From: JBDTVS01 sp040007095
GTDB lineage: Bacteria; Acidobacteriota; Vicinamibacteria; Vicinamibacterales; CAVVIG01
Length of the DNA stretch: 20,302 bases
NCBI GenBank assembly: GCA_040007095.1
Contig: JBDTVS010000017.1
Span: 1 to 20,302, forward strand
Reading direction: 5' to 3'
Below, piece after piece: positions 1-6,036 of the stretch. The notes below the pieces were generated by a model. That model had not been told where the DNA came from, ran no database searches, and saw nothing but the letters and a program-made list of their open reading frames with translations. The position numbers and the translations under genes were made by a program. The first letter of the stretch is position 1, and every line of letters begins with the position of its first letter.

Positions 1-485
1 GCGGGCGCCGCGCGCCGGAAGCCGTGTACTAAATCGTCGAACGCAGGACACTAGCGTCTGCACCCGTCCCGCAGATTCACGCCCCGCACGATCGGCGCAC
101 CTTTCCGACGCAGTCCGCGTTCCAAAGGCAAGTCAAGCCGCTGCCGGTTCGGCGAGGGAACGGTATCTGAGCTCAGTCAATTTTCATGCGGGGCGATCGC
201 ATCCGCATGATCTCCGTCAGGCGACGACCCGATGAAGCATGGAGCGGCGGTGTGCCCAATTGAACAGACAGCGACCGGCGCGGTCACCCATCCTTTGGCG
301 ATGCTTCAATGCCGTAACCGCACGTACCGCATGACCATCGAACTCGCCAAAGAAGGCGGTGGCCTGGCCGGCTTTTCGGGACTTCCGATTGACATCAACC
401 GCAGCGATCTCCTGCTGGCTGAGCAGAAGCCTGCGCCCGTACGCGAACGCCCAAGAGTTCTCGGTTCCGCACAACCCCTGAGCCG
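1..485. other. Left flank, no supported gene
   Basis: I see no convincing gene here. Two overlapping open frames of about 85 codons exist on opposite strands between roughly 217 and 489. Neither shows a family motif, a membrane segment or a clear ribosome binding site. The minus-strand frame begins 12 bases after the stop of the broken sigma gene, with an AGGGG just ahead of a GTG, so a short distal operon gene cannot be excluded. The rest, 1-216, has no open frame worth reporting. Confidence 0.4.
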
Positions 486-1133
486 CTAGCGTGGCCGGGC
501 GACAGGCGTCGGGCTGGGAGAGGATTCGCGTCCCGCCGTTTCAGACGATCCCTGGCAGGTGCCGCACGGTTCGGTGCGAGCTTCGTAGCTGATCACACCG
601 CCACGTCGGTCGAGCGCGATCCGGCAGCAGTCTTCGAGCGCGACGCGGAGGTGCGATCGCGCGCGCTGGACCCGGCTCTTCATGCCAGACACGGAGAGCC
701 CGAGGCGCGCGGCGGCTTCGACCTGTGTCAGCCCGTCGAACTCCACCATCTGCAAGGCTTGTTGATCGGCGGCTCCGAGATTCTTGATGAGCGGCGTGAG
801 GCACGCACTGAGTTCGCGCGCCGCCGAGTCTTCGGCCTATTCAGCGACCACTGCCGCGAGTGCATCGGCGAAGTCGTCGGCGGATCCGGTCGCCACCTCC
901 AGATGGTGAGACGGCGACCGGTTGAAGTCCGCGATGGCGCGTCGTGTCATCTGGTAGATCCAAGCGTGCAGCTTGTCGGTGTTTCGAAGCGATGGTAACG
1001 CACGATGGACCTGCAAGAACACGCGTTGCACGATGTCATCGGCATACTCCCGGACACGTCGGGCCACGAAGCTCCGAAGGTTGGCGTGCAACTCCGTCCG
1101 AACGCCTTCCGTACTCGGCGACACGCCAGCCAT
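486..1133 (-). pseudogene. sigZ: SigZ-like ECF sigma factor, interrupted by an in-frame amber codon
   Basis: ECF sigma factors direct RNA polymerase to alternative promoters. The first 98 codons (1133 to 837) give a region-2-like segment with the FVARRVREYADDIVQ, VFLQVHRALPSL and AWIYQMTRRAIADF motifs. They end in TAG at 839-837. The same frame then continues without a gap for 27 codons and runs into region 4 (LTQVEAAARLGLSVSGMKSRVQRAR, with the helix-turn-helix near 700). It ends with a DRRGGVISYEAR stretch and a Cys-x-x-Cys tail, which I recognise from the SigZ group. Rejoined length is about 214 codons, slightly long for the family because of the tail. An IS630 element sits 25 bases upstream of the ATG and has probably replaced its promoter. 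Either the gene is dead or TAG is read through; the first is much more likely. I saw no anti-sigma partner. Confidence 0.75.
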
Positions 1134-1158
1134 TTTATGTCACCGATCTGGCGCTCTA

Positions 1159-1181
1159 GAGCGTTTTCCACTTGTACTCAG
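1159..1181 (+). repeat. IS630 left terminal inverted repeat
   Basis: Left end of the element. The first nine bases, GAGCGTTTT, are identical to the complement of the right end. Beyond them the match becomes imperfect, with the shared bases C, A, GTAC and AG only aligning if a one-base gap is allowed. Confidence 0.8.
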
Positions 1182-1218
1182 TACGCGGCCATGGTACTCC
1201 TGCCACCTGGAGGTGCCG

Positions 1219-1584
1219 ATGGCTGCGCCCTATTCGATGGATTTGCGTGAACGCGTGATCCAAGACGCGGAGGCTGGGCTCTCGACCCTGGAACTCACGA
1301 CGCGGTATCACGTGAGCCGCGCGTGGGTGGACGCTCTGAAGCAACGCAAACGGGAGACCGGATCGATCGAGCCCCTCACGCAAACAAAATTCCGCGGGCG
1401 CGTCCTGGCGGGGCAGGAGGATCGGCTGGCCGCGGCCATTGCGGCGCAGCCGGATGCGACGCTTCGGGAACTCCGCGAGGCGCTCAAGACGTCCGCGGGA
1501 TTAGCCACAATCTGGCGGGCGGTGCATCAGCTGGACCTCACGGTCAAAAAAAACGGTGCACGCCGACGAACAACGACGGCCTGA
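1219..1584 (+). CDS. IS630 transposase, N-terminal helix-turn-helix part (OrfA)
   Basis: The 121-residue product begins MAAPYSMDLRERVI, the usual start of IS630-type transposases. It contains a winged-helix/homeodomain-like DNA-binding region (STLELTTRYHVSRAWVDALK, about residues 20-40) followed by a second helical block (DATLRELREALKTSAGLATI). ATG at 1219 is chosen because GGAGG sits five bases upstream. The frame reaches an A8 run at 1546-1553 and then loses similarity: the last residues (NGARRRTTTA) are frame-shifted, while the correct continuation lies in the +1 frame. It is therefore either a stand-alone DNA-binding regulator or the first half of a fused transposase. Confidence 0.85.
   Translation: MAAPYSMDLRERVIQDAEAGLSTLELTTRYHVSRAWVDALKQRKRETGSIEPLTQTKFRGRVLAGQEDRLAAAIAAQPDATLRELREALKTSAGLATIWRAVHQLDLTVKKNGARRRTTTA
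1546..1553 (+). promoter_or_regulatory. A8 run, candidate slippage site joining the two transposase frames
   Basis: Eight adenines lie exactly where the helix-turn-helix frame must pass into the DDE frame. Losing one A (or gaining two) in the transcript, or a +1/-2 ribosomal shift, would join ...LDLTVKK to TVHADEQRRPDV..., which reads as normal IS630 family sequence. A plain single-base insertion mutation would look the same. Confidence 0.5.
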
Positions 1585-2161
1585 CGTCGCCGCGCAGCGG
1601 CGGCGATGGCACGACGCGTTACCAGTGCACGACGCCCGCCAGTATGTCTTTCTCGACGAATGTGGGGTCACGACCGATCTCTTGCGCCGCTATGGTCGCA
1701 GTCCGCGCGGCACTCGGCTCCACGACCACACCCCCTGTAGTCATTGGGAGACGACGACGGTGATCGCCGCGTTATCGGTTGACGGGCTCGGCGCCCCGGC
1801 GGTCTTCGATGGCCCCATCGACAATGTGAGCTTTCTCGCCTATGTCGAACAAGTCCTGGTGCCGGCGCTCCGCCCCGGCGATGTCGTTGTGCTCGACAAC
1901 CTGGTGGTACACAAACAGCCGGAGGTCCGCACCGCGATCGAAGCCGTCGGCGCGCAGATCCGGTTTCTGCCGCCCTACAGTCCCGACTTCAATCCGATCG
2001 AACAGGCGTTCGCCAAACTCAAGGCGTTTCTCCGGGCCGCGCGACCCCGATCCTTCGATCGGGTCGTGACGCTCGTGGCCCAGGCGCTCAAGCTCTTCAC
2101 GACCGGCGAGTGCGCAAATTACGTCCGCCACTGCGGATACCGGCTCGCTGTACAGTTATGA
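1556..2161 (+). CDS. IS630 transposase, catalytic DDE part (OrfB)
   Basis: This is the DDE endonuclease domain that cuts and joins DNA at TA sites. The three acidic residues are visible: Asp in VFLDECG, Asp in VVLDNLVVH, and Glu in NPIEQAFAKLK. There are exactly 34 residues between the last two, which is the DD34E spacing of the IS630 family. The motif LPPYSPDFNPIEQ is a family signature. The open frame first offers a GTG at 1556, but no ribosome binding site is evident. The natural product is more likely a fusion starting at 1219 and crossing the A8 run. The stop at 2159-2161 lies inside the right terminal repeat. Confidence 0.88.
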   Translation: MHADEQRRPDVAAQRRRWHDALPVHDARQYVFLDECGVTTDLLRRYGRSPRGTRLHDHTPCSHWETTTVIAALSVDGLGAPAVFDGPIDNVSFLAYVEQVLVPALRPGDVVVLDNLVVHKQPEVRTAIEAVGAQIRFLPPYSPDFNPIEQAFAKLKAFLRAARPRSFDRVVTLVAQALKLFTTGECANYVRHCGYRLAVQL

Positions 2162-2170
2162 AAAACGCTC
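2148..2170 (-). repeat. IS630 right terminal inverted repeat
   Basis: Right end of the element. Read on the minus strand it begins GAGCGTTTTTCATAAC and is followed outward by the TA duplication at 2171-2172. The transposase stop codon lies within it. Confidence 0.8.
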
Positions 2171-2376
2171 TAGCCCGGATCAACGCCGACGCGACAAGCA
2201 TCTCGGCGCCTGTGGACGATGCCGCAGTCAAGTCGACAGGCGGGACAGGGTGCGGATGCAGTACAACATCGTCCCAGCACACCCCGCCAAAGGCGTCGTG
2301 CTGCAGCTAAACCCAGAGCGACCAGCAGTTCAACGGCACTCACGACGACACCTAGCGATCCAGAGAAGCGCTGCAC
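2170..2376 (-). pseudogene. Doubtful small frame, possible membrane-protein remnant
   Basis: This 68-codon GTG frame (extendable upstream by only about nine codons before a TGA) encodes a hydrophobic stretch, LGVVVSAVELLVALGLAAA, followed by a cysteine-rich part (RCCTASAPCPACRLDCG). Its stop TAG falls exactly on the TA used by the IS630 element. Before that insertion the same TAG would have existed, about 21 bases upstream of the ATG of the SigZ-like gene, an operon-like arrangement. The hydrophobic-plus-LDCG layout is faintly reminiscent of MauE/DoxX-type redox membrane proteins, but I do not recognise the family. It may be a decayed gene or chance. Confidence 0.2.
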
Positions 2377-2402
2377 GTCGGCGGTGTAGTGACGGACGGG
2401 TC

Positions 2403-2441
2403 AGTTGCGGACACGTCCAGGGCGGCCCGTCCACCGCAACT
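2403..2441. repeat. Stem-loop, 8-bp perfect inverted repeat
   Basis: AGTTGCGG at 2403-2410 is the perfect complement of CCGCAACT at 2434-2441, with a 23-base loop that contains a further GGAC/GTCC pairing. No T-run follows on either strand, so I do not call a terminator. It lies in the gene-free stretch between the doubtful frame and the tRNA fragment. Confidence 0.4.
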
Positions 2442-2483
2442 AACTGAAACAATGAGACTTGGGTGCCCGAGCGAAATTCGATG

Positions 2484-2514
2484 CCGTAAGCAGTTGATTT
2501 TATTGATCTTACGG
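2484..2514. repeat. Stem-loop next to the tRNA fragment
   Basis: CCGTAAG (2484-2490) and CTTACGG (2508-2514) are perfect 7-bp complements around an AT-rich 17-base loop. Read on the minus strand this lies four bases beyond the degenerate CCA position of the tRNA-Asn fragment. It may be part of an attachment site. It could also end suhB transcription, but no T-run is visible. Confidence 0.45.
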
Positions 2515-2517
2515 GGC

Positions 2518-2562
2518 TGACTCCTCAAGCTTGATTCGAACCAGCAACCCTCCGACTAACAG
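2518..2562 (-). pseudogene. Degenerate 3' half of a tRNA-Asn, possible attachment-site scar
   Basis: Read on the minus strand from 2562, the sequence gives anticodon loop CTGTTAG (GTT anticodon), a 5-base stem strand TCGGA, a 5-base variable loop GGGTT and a T arm GCTGG-TTCGAAT-CAAGC with one mismatch. A 7-base acceptor strand TTGAGGA, a discriminator G and TCA in place of CCA follow. Every segment has canonical tRNA length. Upstream of the anticodon loop the match stops at once: CACGT cannot pair with TCGGA, and there is no D arm. Retention of only the part from anticodon loop to 3' end is what tyrosine-recombinase elements leave when they integrate in tRNA genes. It ends 21 bases downstream of the suhB stop. 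Confidence 0.6.
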
Positions 2563-2582
2563 ACGTGTCTCTGGTCGGGGAT

Positions 2583-3374
2583 TCAGCGCCGCCTGCGCCG
2601 GATGACATCGAGCATCCGGTCGTGGATCCAGCCGTTGGAGGCGAGTACCTGGTTGTCGCGCGAGTTGAAGGAGGAACCGTCCATCTGGGTCACGCGACCG
2701 CCGGCTTCGGCCACGATCAACGCTCCGGCAGCGACGTCCCAGGGTTTGAGGTCCCGCTCCCAGAAACCGTCCAGGCGGCCGGCGGCGACGTAACAGAGAT
2801 CGATGGCTGCCGAGCCGAGGCGCCTGACCGCCCGGGCTTCCCCGACAAACGCGCCGAACAGGCCGACGATCTCGTCCACCCGGTCGTGCACGTCATAGGG
2901 GAACCCCGTCACGAGCATGGCATCGACCAACGCGGCGGCCGTCGAGACGCGCAGCGGACGCCCGTTGAGAAACGCGCCGCCGCCGCGCTCCGCCGTAAAG
3001 AGCTCTTTGCGGTTGGGATCGTAAATCGCGCCGATTGCCGCCTCGCCGTCGATCTCGAGCGCCAGGGATGCGCAGAAGATCGGCAGGCCGTGCGCGTAGT
3101 TCGTGGTGCCGTCGATTGGATCGAACACCCAGCACGGACCGGGCAGGATCGCCGCGCCGCTGCCCATTTCCTCGGCGAGAATCTGGTGATCGGGGAACCG
3201 CTCGCCGATGAGATCGCGGAACATCCGCTCGACGGCCAGATCGACTTCGGTGACGAGATCGATGGTGCCTTTCTTCTCGACCCGCATGTCGCGGCCGAAG
3301 CGCTCCATCTGAAGGTCGCCTGCGCGCAGCACCACCTCGATCGCGGTGACCAGGAACAGCGGGTCGACAGCCAC
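2583..3374 (-). CDS. suhB: Inositol-1-monophosphatase family protein
   Basis: This protein hydrolyses phosphate from myo-inositol monophosphates or a related small phosphomonoester, using Mg2+ or Li+-sensitive metal sites in the cytoplasm. At 263 residues it is normal for the family. The metal ligands are present: Glu68-Glu69 (ILAEEMGSG), the DPIDGTTN block at 85-92, and Asp213 in PWDVAAG. The start is GTG at 3374, because an in-frame TGA lies directly before it and the N-terminus aligns well with the family. No clear ribosome binding site is visible. The start abuts the left arm of a palindromic repeat (3376-3537), which could affect its translation or separate it from the upstream rsbW-like gene. 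Related archaeal and cyanobacterial enzymes also act on fructose-1,6-bisphosphate, so substrate is not certain. Confidence 0.92.
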   Translation of the reverse strand: MAVDPLFLVTAIEVVLRAGDLQMERFGRDMRVEKKGTIDLVTEVDLAVERMFRDLIGERFPDHQILAEEMGSGAAILPGPCWVFDPIDGTTNYAHGLPIFCASLALEIDGEAAIGAIYDPNRKELFTAERGGGAFLNGRPLRVSTAAALVDAMLVTGFPYDVHDRVDEIVGLFGAFVGEARAVRRLGSAAIDLCYVAAGRLDGFWERDLKPWDVAAGALIVAEAGGRVTQMDGSSFNSRDNQVLASNGWIHDRMLDVIRRRRR

Positions 3375-3375
3375 T

Positions 3376-3537
3376 CAGGACCAGGAAGGAAACAAAGGTG
3401 CCAAGCCTGAGCGTCGAGTCGCCCGGATCGCAAGGCGCGGAGAGGGAGAATGCCGGGCGCATTTGATCGACGAGCAACGCGGCGAGGCGGGATGCATCGG
3501 CACTCGGGATGGCACCTTTGCTTCCTTCCGGGTCCTG
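3376..3537. repeat. Palindromic intergenic repeat, copy A
   Basis: The 28-base arms at 3376-3403 and 3510-3537 match each other in inverted orientation at 26 of 28 positions (the arms carry AAAGGTGCCA). Between them lies an 80-base core (3420-3499) that aligns without gaps to the core of copy B at 8808-8887. Shared blocks include GCAAGGCGCG, CGACGAGCAACGC and GGGATGCATCG. The arms of the two copies are unrelated. The element fills the gap between the rsbW-like gene and suhB, and its left arm ends two bases before the suhB start codon. Confidence 0.85.
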
Positions 3538-3610
3538 AATCTGCCGGCCGCGAGAACAGCAGCCGGGACGGTCGCAGCCGCCAACGAGCAGGCTTGAATG
3601 GCCCCGGCCT

Positions 3611-4096
3611 TCACGACGTCTGCTCCGCTGGCGCGGGAGGATTCAGGCGCTTGAGCATCCGGATTTCCATGCCGCCTTCGGGCACTCGCTGTAGTTGCAC
3701 TTCGTCCATGAAATTGCGAATGAGAAACACGCCGCGGCCGCCCGATTTGAGCAGGTTCTCCGGATCGAGCGGATCCGCCAGCGACTCGGGGTCGAATCCC
3801 TCGCCCTGATCTCGCACGCAGATCAACAGGCCCGGCGCCCCGTCCCGCAGCGCGCTGTCGAAGTCGACGAACACGTGCTTGGTCGCGTCGTTGCGGTTGC
3901 CGTGCCGGATCGCGTTGATGACCGACTCGCGAATCGCCACGCCGACCCAGTGGCTCGCGTCGTCATCGAGCCCGCACGCGTGGCAGACGTGGTCCGCCAC
4001 GACCTGCACGAGGTCCACCATCTCCACCACGCTGGTGAACTCGAGGCGAATCGCCTGTCGACCGTTGGCCGTAACGTTCCCTGAAAACATTGACAC
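3611..4096 (-). CDS. RsbW-like anti-sigma/serine-kinase ATPase domain protein
   Basis: A 161-residue single-domain GHKL ATPase of the RsbW/SpoIIAB type (HATPase_c_2). The N box is RESVINAIRHGN, the G1 box is VRDQGEGFDP, and the G2 region is GGRGVFLIRNFMDEV. Such proteins bind a sigma factor or phosphorylate a STAS-domain antagonist in partner switching. No sigma factor, STAS protein or PP2C phosphatase gene is adjacent, so the partner must lie elsewhere. The start could be GTG at 4096 or ATG at 4090; neither has a good ribosome binding site. It is divergent from aroA, with a 73-bp gap holding a candidate promoter. Downstream it is followed by a palindromic repeat and suhB. Stand-alone RsbW-like ATPases are common in Acidobacteriota and related groups, and most are uncharacterised. 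Confidence 0.85.
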   Translation of the reverse strand: MSMFSGNVTANGRQAIRLEFTSVVEMVDLVQVVADHVCHACGLDDDASHWVGVAIRESVINAIRHGNRNDATKHVFVDFDSALRDGAPGLLICVRDQGEGFDPESLADPLDPENLLKSGGRGVFLIRNFMDEVQLQRVPEGGMEIRMLKRLNPPAPAEQTS

Positions 4097-4110
4097 GAGA
4101 CCGCGGCGCG

Positions 4111-4139
4111 AGTGAACACCATCTTTTGAACGCTGTCAA
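4111..4139 (-). promoter_or_regulatory. Candidate sigma-70 promoter for the rsbW-like gene
   Basis: On the minus strand there is a perfect -35 TTGACA (4139-4134), a 17-base spacer and a weak -10 TTCACT (4116-4111). Transcription would begin only about 8-15 bases before the start codons at 4096 and 4090, so the leader would be very short. Confidence 0.4.
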
Positions 4140-4169
4140 GCGACGCGTCGTTGATATCCTACTCCTCCG

Positions 4170-5450
4170 ATGCTCGCCGCCACCATTGCCCCAGCCCGTC
4201 TGATCCGGGGCCGCTTGCGCGTCCCAGGCGACAAGTCTATCTCTCATCGCTACGCCCTGGTCGCGGCGCTGGCCCACGGTCGCTCGCGCCTGACGGGATT
4301 CTCGACGGGCGCAGACTGTCACTCCACCTTGTCGTGCCTTCGTCGATTGGGCGTCGAGATCGCCGTCGACCCGGAGGGCACGTTGAGCCTCCTCGGACGG
4401 GGCCTCGGCGGCTTTCGCGTGCCCGACGAACCGCTCGACGCCGGCAACTCGGGCACCACGATGAGGATGCTGACAGGCGTGCTCTCGGGTCAGGCGTTCA
4501 CCAGTACGATCGTCGGCGATGCGTCGCTGTCACGACGGCCCATGGGACGGGTGATGGAGCCGCTCGGCCGAATGGGCGCCCGCATTGACGCGACCGATGG
4601 CCGCGCGCCGTTGACGATCCACGGCACGCCGCTGCACGCCATTGCCTACCAACCGGAGGTGCCCAGCGCCCAGGTCAAGTCGGCGGTGCTGCTCGCGGGG
4701 CTCCATGCGAGCGGCGAAACCTCCGTGTCCGAGCCGGCCGAGACCAGGGACCACACCGAGCGCGCGCTCACGGCGTTCGGCGCCGTCGTGAACCGTCGTG
4801 GATTGACGATCTCCGTCGACGGAGGCCAGCGGCTGATCGCGGGGGACTTTGCGATTCCCGGCGACATTTCGTCCGCGGCGTTCTGGATGGTGGCCGCCGC
4901 GGCCCTGCCCGGATCGAGGATCGAGATCGAAGGCGTCGGCCTCAATCCCACGAGGACCGCACTCATCGGCGTGCTGCGACGGTTTGGCGCCAAGGTCTTC
5001 GTCGAGGTCGTCGGCACCGACGCCGGCGAGCCGCACGGAACGATTGTGGTCGAGGGCGATCGGGCGGGCACGATCACGATCGCGGCCGAAGAGGTGCCGG
5101 GGCTGATCGACGAGCTGCCGGCGATTGCGGCGCTGGCGTCTCACAGCGGCGAGGTGACCGTGCGCGGCGCCGCGGAGTTGCGGGTCAAAGAGAGCGATCG
5201 CATTGCGGCGCTGGTAGCGGGCCTGCGGAACCTTGGCGTCTCCGCCGACGAGTGGCCGGATGGCTTTACGGTTCACGGCACGGGCGCGCCGAGCGGCGGC
5301 GTCGCCGACGCGCACGACGATCACCGCATCGCGATGGCGATGGCGATCGCCGCCCTGGCCGCGCGAGGTCCGTCCACAATCAACGGCGCCGAGTCGGTCG
5401 CCATTTCATATCCCGGCTTCTTCGAGACGCTGGGCCGACTGGTCGCGTGA
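4170..5450 (+). CDS. aroA: 3-phosphoshikimate 1-carboxyvinyltransferase (EPSP synthase)
   Basis: Joins phosphoenolpyruvate to shikimate-3-phosphate in the sixth step of the shikimate pathway, in the cytoplasm. The 426-residue product has PGDKSISHR (19-27), AGNSGTTMRM (91-100), SLSRRPMGR (119-127), SAQVKS (166-171) and RDHTER (193-198). The catalytic Asp314-Glu315 (DELPAIAAL), KESDR (340-344) and DDHRIAMAM (383-391) are also present. The NSGTT and RRPMGR forms resemble class II enzymes such as those of Bacillus and Agrobacterium CP4. However, the glycine at position 95 is kept, where CP4 has alanine, so tolerance to glyphosate should not be assumed. The ATG at 4170 has no purine-rich ribosome binding site. 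The stop overlaps the aroK start by 4 bp, so the pair is co-translated. Confidence 0.96.
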   Translation: MLAATIAPARLIRGRLRVPGDKSISHRYALVAALAHGRSRLTGFSTGADCHSTLSCLRRLGVEIAVDPEGTLSLLGRGLGGFRVPDEPLDAGNSGTTMRMLTGVLSGQAFTSTIVGDASLSRRPMGRVMEPLGRMGARIDATDGRAPLTIHGTPLHAIAYQPEVPSAQVKSAVLLAGLHASGETSVSEPAETRDHTERALTAFGAVVNRRGLTISVDGGQRLIAGDFAIPGDISSAAFWMVAAAALPGSRIEIEGVGLNPTRTALIGVLRRFGAKVFVEVVGTDAGEPHGTIVVEGDRAGTITIAAEEVPGLIDELPAIAALASHSGEVTVRGAAELRVKESDRIAALVAGLRNLGVSADEWPDGFTVHGTGAPSGGVADAHDDHRIAMAMAIAALAARGPSTINGAESVAISYPGFFETLGRLVA

Positions 5451-5947
5451 AAGCAGACAAGATCTACGTGGTCGGCTTCATGGCAGCCGGAAAAACCACG
5501 CTGGCGCGTGCCCTGGCCAAGAGGCTCGGCTGGCGCGCGGTGGACATCGACGAGTTGGTCGAGCAGCGGGAGCGCATGGCGGTGGCCGATATCTTCACGC
5601 GCCACGGCGAGCCCTACTTTCGCGCCGCCGAACGGGCCGTCCTGCTCGAGCAGCTGCCGCCCCGGCACCTGGTCGTCGCCACCGGCGGCGGCACATTCGT
5701 CGATGCCTCGAATCGCGCCGCCATCAACGGCGACGGGCTGTCAGTCTGGCTCGACGCCCCGCTCGACCGCGTGATTGCGCGGCTGCCGTCGGACGGCCGC
5801 CGGCCTCTCGCGTCGGACCGAGTGACGTTCGAGCGCCTGTATCATCAGCGTCGTACGGCGTACCAATTCGCCCACGTGCGCCTCGACGCGGGCCGTGCGA
5901 GCGTCGACGCGCTGGTCGAGCAGGTCATGGACCGGCTGGAATCTTGA
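5447..5947 (+). CDS. aroK: Shikimate kinase
   Basis: Phosphorylates shikimate at the 3-hydroxyl using ATP, one step before AroA. The 166-residue product has a Walker A GFMAAGKTT (10-18), the shikimate-binding DID at 33-35, Arg59 in YFRAAE, the GGG at 80-82, a lid arginine region DGRRPLA, and an adenine-loop RR further on. This is the normal length and order for the family. GTG at 5447 is chosen because it overlaps the aroA stop in a GTGA and places the Walker motif at the usual distance from the N-terminus; the frame opens further upstream but only inside aroA. It sits directly behind aroA, so two of the shikimate-pathway steps are translationally coupled here. Confidence 0.95.
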   Translation: MKADKIYVVGFMAAGKTTLARALAKRLGWRAVDIDELVEQRERMAVADIFTRHGEPYFRAAERAVLLEQLPPRHLVVATGGGTFVDASNRAAINGDGLSVWLDAPLDRVIARLPSDGRRPLASDRVTFERLYHQRRTAYQFAHVRLDAGRASVDALVEQVMDRLES

Positions 5948-6036
5948 GGAATGTGTGCAAAAAGACGAGTGCAAACCGGGCGCTCTCCGCATAGCATTCT
6001 GCCTTTGGCTTGTTGAACCGAGCAGCGGGCATTGAT

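Larger units (their letters stand above)
1159..2170 (+). mobile_element. IS630-family insertion sequence, TA target duplication
   Basis: A 1012-bp element is bounded by inverted ends and flanked on both sides by TA (1157-1158 and 2171-2172), the target duplication expected of the IS630/Tc1 group. The termini begin GAGCGTTTT on both sides, a perfect 9-bp match that then becomes imperfect. Inside are two overlapping frames: an N-terminal helix-turn-helix part and a C-terminal DDE part. The ends, target site and catalytic residues all look intact, so the copy may be recent. It lies between a small doubtful frame (2170-2376, minus) and the ECF sigma gene (486-1133, minus), and it is transcribed away from the latter. 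Confidence 0.9.

Noticed and set aside
2484..2514. The stem-loop as an intrinsic terminator for suhB
   Set aside because: The stem is short, the loop is 17 bases and no T-run follows on the minus strand.
2565..3410. A 281-codon plus-strand frame opposite suhB
   Set aside because: It shadows suhB, whose metal-binding motifs are intact; no motif is seen in this frame.
3375..3614. A 79-codon minus-strand frame running through palindromic repeat copy A and ending next to the suhB start
   Set aside because: Its coding sequence is mostly the repeat itself, which is non-coding in its second copy.
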